Assembly: GCA_047973165.1 (NCBI GenBank)
Contig: JBKEBM010000148.1
Coordinates: forward strand, 1-5,176
Source: JBKEAD01 sp047973165
GTDB lineage: Bacteria; Verrucomicrobiota; Verrucomicrobiia; Chthoniobacterales; JBKEAD01
Direction: 5' to 3'
DNA length: 5,176 nt
Position numbers and translations under genes: made by a program. The notes beneath the pieces were generated by a model. It had not been told where the DNA came from. It searched no databases and was given only the letters and a program-made list of their open reading frames with translations. This document shows positions 1 through 4,941 of the stretch, piece after piece; position 1 is the first letter of the stretch, and the number at the start of each line of letters is the position of its first letter.

Positions 1-543
1 GCAAAAACCATCACATCCCTCGGCGGAAACATGATGCGGGTCGCCGTCAAAGAGCCAGAGGATTTACTAAAAGTGCGCGAACTCGCCGAGCGCATCGAAT
101 CGCTGAACCTGCGAATTCTGATGCACCTCCACATCAACACATTTTGCGACAGCACCTCGCGATGCGTCGAAGCAATCCAAACCGTCGACCACCCATCGGT
201 CGCCCTGCTCTTCGACCCGGCCCACCTCGTCCTGGCTGGAGAAACAGACCTGATACAAGCCACAAACCAGCTTCTCCCCTGGATCGGACTGATTAACATC
301 CAAAGCGTCCGTCGCACCGAACCCACGGAATCACAGGGATCGATACGCGGCTACAACAACCAATGGTGGGAATACATTCCAGCCCAGGAAAAAGGTGCTA
401 TTGATTTCCCGCTTCTGCTGAATCATCTCCGGGACAGCGGCTACACGGGATGGCTCAACGTCATGCCACCCACCGAACCGGATGAAGATGCGGTTGCCAC
501 AGCCCGGGGCTACTTTGATCTGCTGGCTCCCTGGAGTTCCTGA
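1..543 (+). CDS. Sugar phosphate isomerase/epimerase-like TIM-barrel protein, 3' part (5' end outside window)
   Basis: The frame is open from base 1 to the TGA at 541-543, leaving the C-terminal ~180 residues of a protein that begins upstream. The internal ATGs at 31 and 34 are probably not the start, because the frame continues to the window edge. The pattern matches the AP-endonuclease-2/xylose-isomerase-like barrel: FDPAHL at 211-228, VRR at 307-315, and GAIDFPLLL followed by GYTGWL near the end, which correspond to the family's 'DPGH', 'KDvRR' and 'GxIDFPxLLxxLxxxGYxGWL' signatures. Members isomerise or epimerise sugars or inositol derivatives using one divalent metal. Here the Asp of FDPAH is kept, but the usual His-Ile-Lys-Asp strand reads INIQ and the usual terminal Val-Glu reads VM, so metal binding looks degraded. 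The fold assignment is fairly safe; substrate and activity are unknown. It runs in the same direction as the YqgE gene, 91 nt upstream of that start. Confidence 0.8.
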   Translation, partial: AKTITSLGGNMMRVAVKEPEDLLKVRELAERIESLNLRILMHLHINTFCDSTSRCVEAIQTVDHPSVALLFDPAHLVLAGETDLIQATNQLLPWIGLINIQSVRRTEPTESQGSIRGYNNQWWEYIPAQEKGAIDFPLLLNHLRDSGYTGWLNVMPPTEPDEDAVATARGYFDLLAPWSS

Positions 544-634
544 ATGGAGCCGCTGCCCCCACAGTTACCCCGGCAAATTTTTTAATTTTTTCCTCCCTTG
601 CGGAGAATCGCCCCAGGCATCACACTCTGCACCT

Positions 635-1195
635 GTGACAGACTTTTCTCAAAATGACGGCTCCGACCTCACCGGATCGCTACTGGTAGCCACACCAGCA
701 ATGACCGACCCAAATTTTCGACGCTCTATTCTGTTTCTCTCGCACCACAGCGACAGCAGCGGTGCCCTGGGCTTTGTAATCAATCGCCCTGTTCTCGGTC
801 AGCTTGCCGACCTGGCACTGTCAGGCGATGAGACCATCGACCACGCACCGGTGTATTACGGAGGGCCGGTCGATCAGGACCGCATCATCGCTGCCAGTCT
901 GCAGTGGCGCGACGACCCGGCAACCGTCGCCTTTCAGGCCTTTTCCTGGCCGGAAAATGCAGAGCACATCTCCAAACTCAGCCTTGAGGGACTGCGACTT
1001 TTTATCGGACATTCCGGCTGGAGTGCCGGACAACTCGAAAAAGAACTGGAGCAAAAAGCGTGGTTTGTCGTGCCACCCAGCCGTGATCTGATTGAGATGC
1101 AGGACTCAAAGCGTGCCTGGCGTGATTTACACAACCAAGTTGCTCCTGCTCTCAGACTCCTGGCAGAAGCACCGGACGATCCTTCGCTGAATTGA
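635..1195 (+). CDS. yqgE: YqgE/AlgH family protein (UPF0301), GTG start
   Basis: The 186-residue product matches the family length of about 187. Family signatures appear in order: LTGSLLVATPAM (residues 12-23), DPNFRRSILFL (25-35), GALGFVINRP (43-52), YYGGPV (74-79), and GHSGWSAGQLEKEL (125-138) followed by WFVVPP. The frame is open back to an ATG at 482, but that would overlap the upstream gene and add an unconserved stretch. GTG at 635 is the only standard start between there and the conserved core, and it gives the normal length. No Shine-Dalgarno is visible before it. The molecular function of YqgE is unresolved; AlgH was named for an effect on alginate gene expression in Pseudomonas. The glycosyltransferase starts 37 nt after its stop on the same strand, so co-transcription is plausible. 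Confidence 0.9.
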   Translation: MTDFSQNDGSDLTGSLLVATPAMTDPNFRRSILFLSHHSDSSGALGFVINRPVLGQLADLALSGDETIDHAPVYYGGPVDQDRIIAASLQWRDDPATVAFQAFSWPENAEHISKLSLEGLRLFIGHSGWSAGQLEKELEQKAWFVVPPSRDLIEMQDSKRAWRDLHNQVAPALRLLAEAPDDPSLN

Positions 1196-1219
1196 TCTCT
1201 CTCACCACTCTCCCTGACC

Positions 1220-1281
1220 ACCTCCATCCATCATGCGTATCGTATTCGCCTCGATCGGTTCCCTTGGTGACCTCCATCCAT
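1220..1281 (+). repeat. 12-nt direct repeat ACCTCCATCCAT straddling the glycosyltransferase start
   Basis: ACCTCCATCCAT occurs at 1220-1231, just before the ATG, and again at 1270-1281, where it encodes part of the GDLHP motif. The copies are exactly 50 nt apart. With a 3-nt gap the match extends leftward to TGAC in both copies. They sit in different reading frames, so the repeat is not a protein repeat. It may be a small local duplication or chance. Confidence 0.5.
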
Positions 1282-2480
1282 TACTTGCCGTTGCAAAAAT
1301 CTGTCGCGAACGCGGACACGAAGTCCGGATTGCAGCCTCCCCCTTTTTCCAGGACTACATCGCTAAACTCGGCTTCGAAGGCTGTCCGCTCCGCCCCGCA
1401 CTTGAGCCCAACCCAAAATTAATTTCCCGCCTTGGCCACTCCAGACGCGGACCCGAACGCCTCTTTCGCGACGAAATTTTCCCTGCTGTTCGCGAAACCT
1501 ATCAGGACCTTTGCGAGAGCACCCGCCAGGCCGATATCTTCGTCGTGGGCGAACTCCTCTACATCGCACCACTCGTCGCCCGCACAAATAACCTGCCCTG
1601 GGCCAATGCCATCCTCTCACCAAGCTCCTTTCTTTCCGTCGAAGACCCCTGCGTCCTGGCTCCTGCTCCCTGGCTCTACCCGCTGCGCCGCCTCGGCACC
1701 TGGCCGCAACGTACCGTCCTGCAAATTGGTCGTCAGGTAACCTCACACTGGGCAAAACCGCTTTTCGATTTACGTCGTGAACTTGGTTTCCCCAACGGAC
1801 CAAGCCCGATTTTCGAGGGAAAATATTCTCCGGATTGTGTTCTGACCTTTTTTCCTGACTTCTTTGCGCCGCCTCAGACAGACTGGCCAAAAAAAATCGC
1901 ACAAGTCGGTTTTCCGTTTTTTGAGCAACCCGCCTCCCCTGAGCTGCAGCAGCAAATTCAGAGTTTTCAGGCTGCCGGAGACCCGCCTATCGTCTTCACG
2001 CTTGGCTCCACAGCCGTTCACATGGCACAAAATTTTTATTCACTCGCCCAAAAAGTCAGCCAGGCACTCGGACGTCGTGCCATTTTGCTGACCGGTGAAA
2101 ATTCCCTGGACTCACCGCCCGACAAAAACATTTTGAGCATCCCCTATGCACCACTCTCTCTGGTTTTACAAAAGGCCGCAGCCGTCGTTCACCACGGCGG
2201 CATCGGTTCCTGCGCTGAAGGCCTCCGCGCGGGTATCCCAGCCCTGGTCATCCCCTTCGGATACGACCAACCCGATAATGCCCAGCGTCTCGTCCGCCTT
2301 GGAGTCGCCGTCATCGGCAAACGCTCACAAATCACATTCAGGCATCTGAAAAAAGGCCTGGAAAAAATTTTCCAACAGCCCGGGATGATAAAGCAAGCCC
2401 GCTCTCTGGCTCAGCAGATCGCCCCCGATAAAACACTCCGCCTGGCAGTGGACAACCTGGAAAATATAATACCAGGATAA
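1233..2480 (+). CDS. UGT/GT1-type glycosyltransferase
   Basis: The 415-residue product has the two-domain GT-B layout of nucleotide-sugar-dependent glycosyltransferases (macrolide, sterol and rhamnosyl transferase-like group). The N-terminal acceptor domain opens with the GSLGDLHPLL motif (residues 9-18) and continues with RGHEVRIAASPFF. The C-terminal donor domain holds VFTLGS, then HHGGIGS (320-326), EGLRAGIPALVIPFGYDQPDNA ending at residue 350, and RLGV, the family's donor-binding signature. No signal peptide or transmembrane segment is seen, so it probably acts in the cytoplasm or at the inner membrane face on a lipid or small-molecule acceptor; donor and acceptor cannot be read from sequence. 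The ATG at 1233 is fixed by an in-frame TGA at 1215-1217. The start lacks a Shine-Dalgarno: the leader is pyrimidine-rich. It lies 37 nt after yqgE and converges on the carboxypeptidase gene. Confidence 0.9.
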   Translation: MRIVFASIGSLGDLHPLLAVAKICRERGHEVRIAASPFFQDYIAKLGFEGCPLRPALEPNPKLISRLGHSRRGPERLFRDEIFPAVRETYQDLCESTRQADIFVVGELLYIAPLVARTNNLPWANAILSPSSFLSVEDPCVLAPAPWLYPLRRLGTWPQRTVLQIGRQVTSHWAKPLFDLRRELGFPNGPSPIFEGKYSPDCVLTFFPDFFAPPQTDWPKKIAQVGFPFFEQPASPELQQQIQSFQAAGDPPIVFTLGSTAVHMAQNFYSLAQKVSQALGRRAILLTGENSLDSPPDKNILSIPYAPLSLVLQKAAAVVHHGGIGSCAEGLRAGIPALVIPFGYDQPDNAQRLVRLGVAVIGKRSQITFRHLKKGLEKIFQQPGMIKQARSLAQQIAPDKTLRLAVDNLENIIPG

Positions 2481-2481
2481 A

Positions 2482-2494
2482 AAGGGCACACCCG
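2482..2494 (-). repeat. Lone copy of the terminator arm at the convergent gene junction
   Basis: AAGGGCACACCCG here is identical to the 5' arm of the strong terminator at 3572-3584. It begins two bases after the glycosyltransferase stop and lies just beyond the carboxypeptidase stop on the opposite strand. Read on the minus strand it is CGGGTGTGCCC followed by five Ts, which looks like the 3' half of an intrinsic terminator for the carboxypeptidase, but no matching 5' arm is present nearby. It could be a half-lost terminator or a single copy of a genome-wide repeated word. Confidence 0.5.
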
Positions 2495-2503
2495 ACCGAC
2501 AAA

Positions 2504-3409
2504 CTACGATTTCGAAAGCCCCCAACGAATCATTTTTTCTGCGTCGTCAAATATATACTTTGTCTTGCTGCCGAGCTGGACAAGGATCAGATCGCGTCCA
2601 CCCGCCGAAGCACTCGTCACCAAACAACGCCCCGCGGCATTGGTATTGCCCGTTTTCATTCCGTTATAAATGGGTGATCGGGCCAGCAGTTTGTTAGTTG
2701 CTTTGAGCCGGGAAACACGCCCGCTATTGTGCCGAAACACGACGGTTTCCTTCATCATCATCTGACGTAATATACGGTTGCGATATGCACGATAAGCAAT
2801 ACGTGCTATGTCCCGGGCTGTCGAAAACTGCTCTCCCGGCAGGCCGTGAGGATTCACAAAATACGAGTCATTTGCACCCAGAGATGCCGCCACACGATTC
2901 ATCTCCGCAGCAAAAGCCGGAATACTGCCCGCGTGCTCCCGGGCCAGTGCAGCCGTAGCATCGTTGCTGCTTTTTACCATGATGGACTCCAGAAGCTCCC
3001 GCCTCGTGTAACGATCCCCCGAGCGCAGTCCCAGCTTCGTCGGCTCGACTCGAGTGTCGCTCCACTGGATTGTGATTTTTTCATCCAGCGGTTCGCGTTC
3101 GGCGATGATCAGCCCCGTGAGAAGCTTTTGCGTGCTGGCTACCTGGCGGTGCTGGTCAGCATTTTTTTGATAAAGCGTTCGTCCCGTCCGGGCATCAATG
3201 AGAATCGCTGACGCGGCATGGATCAACGGAGCATTTGCCGGCCACAGAGAGGAAGCATAGCTCGGATTCGCTGCGACCGGCGGAGGTATATAGACGGGCG
3301 TTGCGCGGCTATACACCGTCCGCTCAGAAGAGGAGCTCGACGGTGAAGTCGAACAAGCTGCGAATGCTACCAGGGCTGATAACATCAGGAAATATATAAA
3401 CTGCTTCAT
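2504..3409 (-). CDS. Putative lipoprotein D-alanyl-D-alanine carboxypeptidase (PBP5-like, peptidase S11)
   Basis: The 301-residue product contains all three active-site motifs of serine D,D-peptidases: STQK at residues 92-95 (acylating Ser92, Lys95), SSN at 147-149, and KTG at 252-254. Such enzymes trim the terminal D-Ala from peptidoglycan pentapeptides in the periplasm. The N-terminus is a hydrophobic signal ending in AFAAC, with Cys19 as probable lipidation site; the lipobox is not ideal because Phe stands where Leu/Val is usual. A Ser/Pro-rich linker (about 20-60) follows before the catalytic domain. Only 47 residues follow KTG, so the C-terminal beta domain and amphipathic membrane anchor of PBP5 are missing, and the lipid would replace that anchor. 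The ATG at 3409 is preceded by only a weak GAG. The stop lies 23 nt from the convergent glycosyltransferase stop. Function is well supported; exact substrate preference is not. Confidence 0.93.
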   Translation of the reverse strand: MKQFIYFLMLSALVAFAACSTSPSSSSSERTVYSRATPVYIPPPVAANPSYASSLWPANAPLIHAASAILIDARTGRTLYQKNADQHRQVASTQKLLTGLIIAEREPLDEKITIQWSDTRVEPTKLGLRSGDRYTRRELLESIMVKSSNDATAALAREHAGSIPAFAAEMNRVAASLGANDSYFVNPHGLPGEQFSTARDIARIAYRAYRNRILRQMMMKETVVFRHNSGRVSRLKATNKLLARSPIYNGMKTGNTNAAGRCLVTSASAGGRDLILVQLGSKTKYIFDDAEKMIRWGLSKS

Positions 3410-3424
3410 CGTCGCTCAACATAA

Positions 3425-3640
3425 GTGCGCCCGGCCCTCGGTTTTCGCAAGAGGAAATTTATTAAGTTTGCGAAGCAGTGCAGGTATTTCTATTGGCAGA
3501 GTCAGGGCTACTACTCAAATTTGCGCGTGCCCGTTGAGGTAACACTCCAAATCGACTACAAAGTGTCTTTTAAGGGCACACCCGGAAAGCTGCTTTTCGG
3601 GTGTGCCCTTATCTTTTTTAGTTACCTGAACAGGCCCTAA
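3425..3640 (+). CDS. Aromatic-rich leader reading frame upstream of DAHP synthase (candidate leader peptide)
   Basis: This frame is open from GTG 3425 to TAA 3638-3640. Its notable segment is at 3485-3514: Tyr-Phe-Tyr-Trp, four other codons, then Tyr-Tyr, six aromatic residues in ten and all three products of the pathway that the next gene initiates. Three further Phe codons precede it. GTG 3425 has no Shine-Dalgarno; alternatively ATT at 3461 lies 6 nt after AGAGG (3450-3454), which would give a short leader typical of attenuators if that codon is used or is a misread ATG. A TATAAA at 3395-3400 is a possible -10 element but has no good -35. The frame has no stop before the terminator and runs through it, which is unlike a classical leader peptide. 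I read it as regulatory rather than a 71-residue functional protein; the full-length product resembles nothing I know. Confidence 0.4.
   Translation: MRPALGFRKRKFIKFAKQCRYFYWQSQGYYSNLRVPVEVTLQIDYKVSFKGTPGKLLFGCALIFFSYLNRP
3443..3475 (+). promoter_or_regulatory. Leader hairpin with a Shine-Dalgarno-like loop
   Basis: TTTCGCAAG (3443-3451) pairs with TTTGCGAAG (3467-3475) in RNA: seven Watson-Crick pairs plus a G-U at each end. The 15-nt loop (3452-3466) carries AGGA, which completes the purine run AAGAGGA and would be partly exposed in the loop. The loop also includes the ATT at 3461. This could modulate translation of the aromatic-rich leader frame. It is a hand-made fold with no covariation support. 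Confidence 0.35.
3527..3543 (-). repeat. GTTACCTnAACnGGCCC element, copy 1 (inverted)
   Basis: Read on the minus strand this is GTTACCTCAACGGGCAC. It matches copy 2 at 14 of 17 positions, in opposite orientation on the other side of the terminator. In RNA, 3533-3543 could pair with 3621-3631 (one mismatch) and enclose the terminator hairpin. The same bases form the 5' side of the candidate antiterminator. Confidence 0.45.
3527..3579 (+). promoter_or_regulatory. Candidate antiterminator fold
   Basis: GTGCCC (3527-3532) can pair with GGGCAC (3574-3579), which is the core of the terminator 5' arm. Past a bulged G3533, TTGAGG (3534-3539) can pair with TTTTAA (3568-3573) using three G-U pairs, and ACACT (3542-3546) with AGTGT (3562-3566) caps the structure. 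This fold and the terminator hairpin are mutually exclusive. A ribosome paused at the Tyr-Tyr codons (3509-3514) would cover RNA to roughly 3525 and leave this region free to fold. The pairing is seen in the sequence; the regulatory role is inferred. Confidence 0.4.
3571..3619 (+). terminator. Strong intrinsic terminator in the DAHP synthase leader
   Basis: Bases 3571-3589 pair with 3593-3611 to form a 19-bp stem with one G-U pair (G3585-T3597) and a CTG loop, followed by six Ts at 3614-3619. The strongest segment is GGGCACACCCG with CGGGTGTGCCC. No complete plus-strand protein gene lies just upstream, since the neighbour on the left is divergent. The terminator must therefore end either an attenuated DAHP synthase leader or an independent small RNA starting somewhere after about 3400. 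Confidence 0.9.
3621..3637 (+). repeat. GTTACCTnAACnGGCCC element, copy 2
   Basis: GTTACCTGAACAGGCCC begins two bases after the terminator T-run. It is inverted relative to copy 1 and direct relative to copy 3. The common core in all three copies is GTTACCT, any base, AAC, any base, GG. Confidence 0.45.
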
Positions 3641-3686
3641 ATGAGTATTATCCAGGATTCCTCATTGTTATTGTCCAAAAGATAAC
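3640..3686 (+). promoter_or_regulatory. Two adjacent small hairpins and a possible -10 element before the DAHP synthase gene
   Basis: AATGAG (3640-3645) pairs with CTCATT (3661-3666), and immediately afterwards GTTAT (3667-3671) pairs with ATAAC (3682-3686), with an extra T-G pair inside the second stem. Both precede the ribosome binding site. TATTAT at 3646-3651 matches the -10 consensus at five of six bases, but the sequence 17-18 nt upstream is a poor -35. If that promoter is real, DAHP synthase could be transcribed independently of the upstream terminator. Confidence 0.25.
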
Positions 3687-3693
3687 GCATGCT

Positions 3694-3699
3694 GAGGGG
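3694..3699 (+). promoter_or_regulatory. Ribosome binding site deciding the DAHP synthase start
   Basis: GAGGGG lies 10 nt before the ATG at 3710. It falls downstream of the alternative in-frame ATG at 3689, which has no comparable purine run in front of it. This favours 3710 as the start. Confidence 0.65.
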
Positions 3700-3709
3700 T
3701 TTTCAGATT

Positions 3710-4786
3710 ATGACATCGACAGAGATATCCGATTCCGCTCCGGCCTCAGCTAATGCATCAGGCCCTCTTGAAAACAAATGTGTTCGTGAAATTGTAAGGC
3801 TGGTCTCACCTGCAAAAATCAAGGAACAGTTTCCGGCAAATATCGGACAATGTGAACAGGTTTCAAGGCATCGCCAGGCTGCCCGGGACATTATTGAGGG
3901 TAAAGACAAACGGCTTCTTGTTGTTGCAGGACCTTGTTCAATTCACGATACCAGGGCCGCTCTCGAGTATGCCTCGCGCCTGGCTGCTGTAGCGGAGGAA
4001 ATCAAGGATAAGGCCCTTGTCATTATGCGGGTTTATTTTGAAAAACCACGCACAACGGTTGGCTGGAAAGGTCTGATTAACGATCCGCACATGGATGACT
4101 CTTGTGAGATGGCTGAAGGGATCGCTATCGCACGTAAGCTGCTTCTTGATATTGTGGACCTGGGGCTACCAACGGGCACCGAGTTTCTGGACCCGATTAT
4201 TCCTCAGTATATCGCGGATATGATCAGTTGGGCCGCCGTCGGAGCAAGAACGACGGAGTCGCAAACCCACCGCGAAATGGCGAGCGGTCTCTCCATGCCC
4301 GTGGGTTTTAAAAACGGAACCGATGGAAGTGTCCAGACTGCGATGGATGCCCTGCAGTCGTCACAATCGCCACACAGTTTTCTGGGAATTGATCAGAATG
4401 GTTTCACCAGCATCGTAAAAACAATGGGAAACCCTGATTCCCATATTGTTTTGCGTGGCGGACGGAATGGCCCAAATTATGAACCGGAACAGATCACCCA
4501 AATTCTTAAACAAATCGAAAAAAGTGGAGTGCAGTCTTCTTTAGTTGTCGATTGCAGCCATGCGAATTCAAATAAGGATTACAAGCGCCAGGTCATCGTG
4601 TGGGAGAGTATTCTGAAGCAGCGAAATGCAGGGCGAAAGGAAATCGTTGGAGCAATGCTCGAAAGTCATATTCATGCTGACAAACAAGCCGTCTCCAAAA
4701 ATCGGGAAGGTTTGAAATACGGCGTCTCCGTCACAGACGCCTGCATCGACTGGGAGACTACTGAAAAGCTACTCCGAAGTATTTAA
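3710..4786 (+). CDS. aroF: 3-deoxy-7-phosphoheptulonate (DAHP) synthase, class I AroF/AroG type
   Basis: The enzyme condenses phosphoenolpyruvate with erythrose 4-phosphate, the committed step of the shikimate pathway to Phe, Tyr and Trp, in the cytoplasm. From the ATG at 3710 it is 358 residues, against about 350-356 in E. coli. Motifs in order are GPCSIHD (74-80), RVYFEKPRTTVGWKG, GARTTESQTHRE, KNGTDG, LRGG, VDCSHANSNKDY and YGVSVTDACI. The metal ligands known from E. coli AroG are all present: Cys76, His284, Glu318 and Asp343. Several blocks (SQTHREMASGLSMP, NSNKDY, YGVSVTDACI) resemble the Tyr-sensitive AroF more than AroG, but feedback specificity cannot be settled from this. The start at 3710 is preferred over 3689 because of GAGGGG at 3694-3699. 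Upstream lie a terminator and an aromatic-codon-rich frame, suggesting attenuation. Base composition looks more AT-rich than in the genes before it. Confidence 0.96.
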   Translation: MTSTEISDSAPASANASGPLENKCVREIVRLVSPAKIKEQFPANIGQCEQVSRHRQAARDIIEGKDKRLLVVAGPCSIHDTRAALEYASRLAAVAEEIKDKALVIMRVYFEKPRTTVGWKGLINDPHMDDSCEMAEGIAIARKLLLDIVDLGLPTGTEFLDPIIPQYIADMISWAAVGARTTESQTHREMASGLSMPVGFKNGTDGSVQTAMDALQSSQSPHSFLGIDQNGFTSIVKTMGNPDSHIVLRGGRNGPNYEPEQITQILKQIEKSGVQSSLVVDCSHANSNKDYKRQVIVWESILKQRNAGRKEIVGAMLESHIHADKQAVSKNREGLKYGVSVTDACIDWETTEKLLRSI

Positions 4787-4850
4787 CAAAGTGTGTTGCC
4801 AAAAATAGAGCGATGAATCGAGGCGCATCTGAATTCGACGAATCGAATAA

Positions 4851-4872
4851 CGGGCCCGGGGGGGGCAAAAAA
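4851..4872 (+). other. G8 homopolymer and palindrome in the non-coding stretch after aroF
   Basis: The 113 nt between aroF and the next possible gene contain the palindrome CGGGCCCG (4851-4858) running into eight consecutive Gs (4858-4865) and then six As (4867-4872). An imperfect 11-nt direct repeat (4811-4821 and 4836-4846, one mismatch) lies just before. No gene is seen here. The G run is outside any coding frame I can support. Confidence 0.6.
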
Positions 4873-4896
4873 GACACGTCTTAGCTGATTTAGAGC

Positions 4897-4941
4897 GTGT
4901 TACCTTAACTGGCCCTGAAAAGCTGAGTCATAACACTTTTT
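4897..4941 (+). terminator. Possible weak terminator downstream of aroF
   Basis: GTGTTA (4897-4902) pairs with TAACAC (4931-4936), followed by five Ts (4937-4941). The stem is only six mostly A-T-rich pairs with a long 28-nt loop, so termination strength is doubtful. It overlaps the last codons of the possible minus-strand gene and includes copy 3 of the GTTACCT element in the loop side. Confidence 0.3.
4899..4915 (+). repeat. GTTACCTnAACnGGCCC element, copy 3
   Basis: GTTACCTTAACTGGCCC matches copy 2 at 15 of 17 positions (16 of 18 with the following T), in the same orientation. Copies 2 and 3 thus bracket aroF. On the minus strand it covers the last codons and stop of the 74-residue frame. 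Confidence 0.45.

Noticed and set aside
544..585. 13-codon frame MEPLPPQLPRQIF directly after the isomerase stop
   Set aside because: No ribosome site, no following structure of note and no recognisable role; it is most likely chance.
549..592. Possible terminator GCCG/CGGC followed by T-rich sequence after the isomerase gene
   Set aside because: The stem is only 4 bp with an 18-nt loop, too weak to call.
482..634. Longer YqgE start at ATG 482 or 488
   Set aside because: It would overlap the upstream gene by about 60 nt and add an unconserved N-terminus; GTG 635 gives the family length.
1731..1742. AGGTAAC within the glycosyltransferase gene as a fourth GTTACCT element
   Set aside because: Only seven core bases match and the rest of the pattern is absent; it is explained as coding sequence.
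1363..1902. 179-residue minus-strand frame inside the glycosyltransferase gene
   Set aside because: It is opposite a well-supported coding region, is Arg-rich in the way GC-rich antisense frames are, and has no recognisable domain.
3689..3691. ATG 3689 as the aroF start
   Set aside because: It lacks a ribosome site, while GAGGGG precedes the ATG at 3710 with usable spacing; the seven extra residues are not a family feature I recognise.
3425..3709. T-box or known riboswitch controlling aroF
   Set aside because: No T-box consensus, specifier-loop architecture or recognisable riboswitch core is visible; the leader fits peptide attenuation better.
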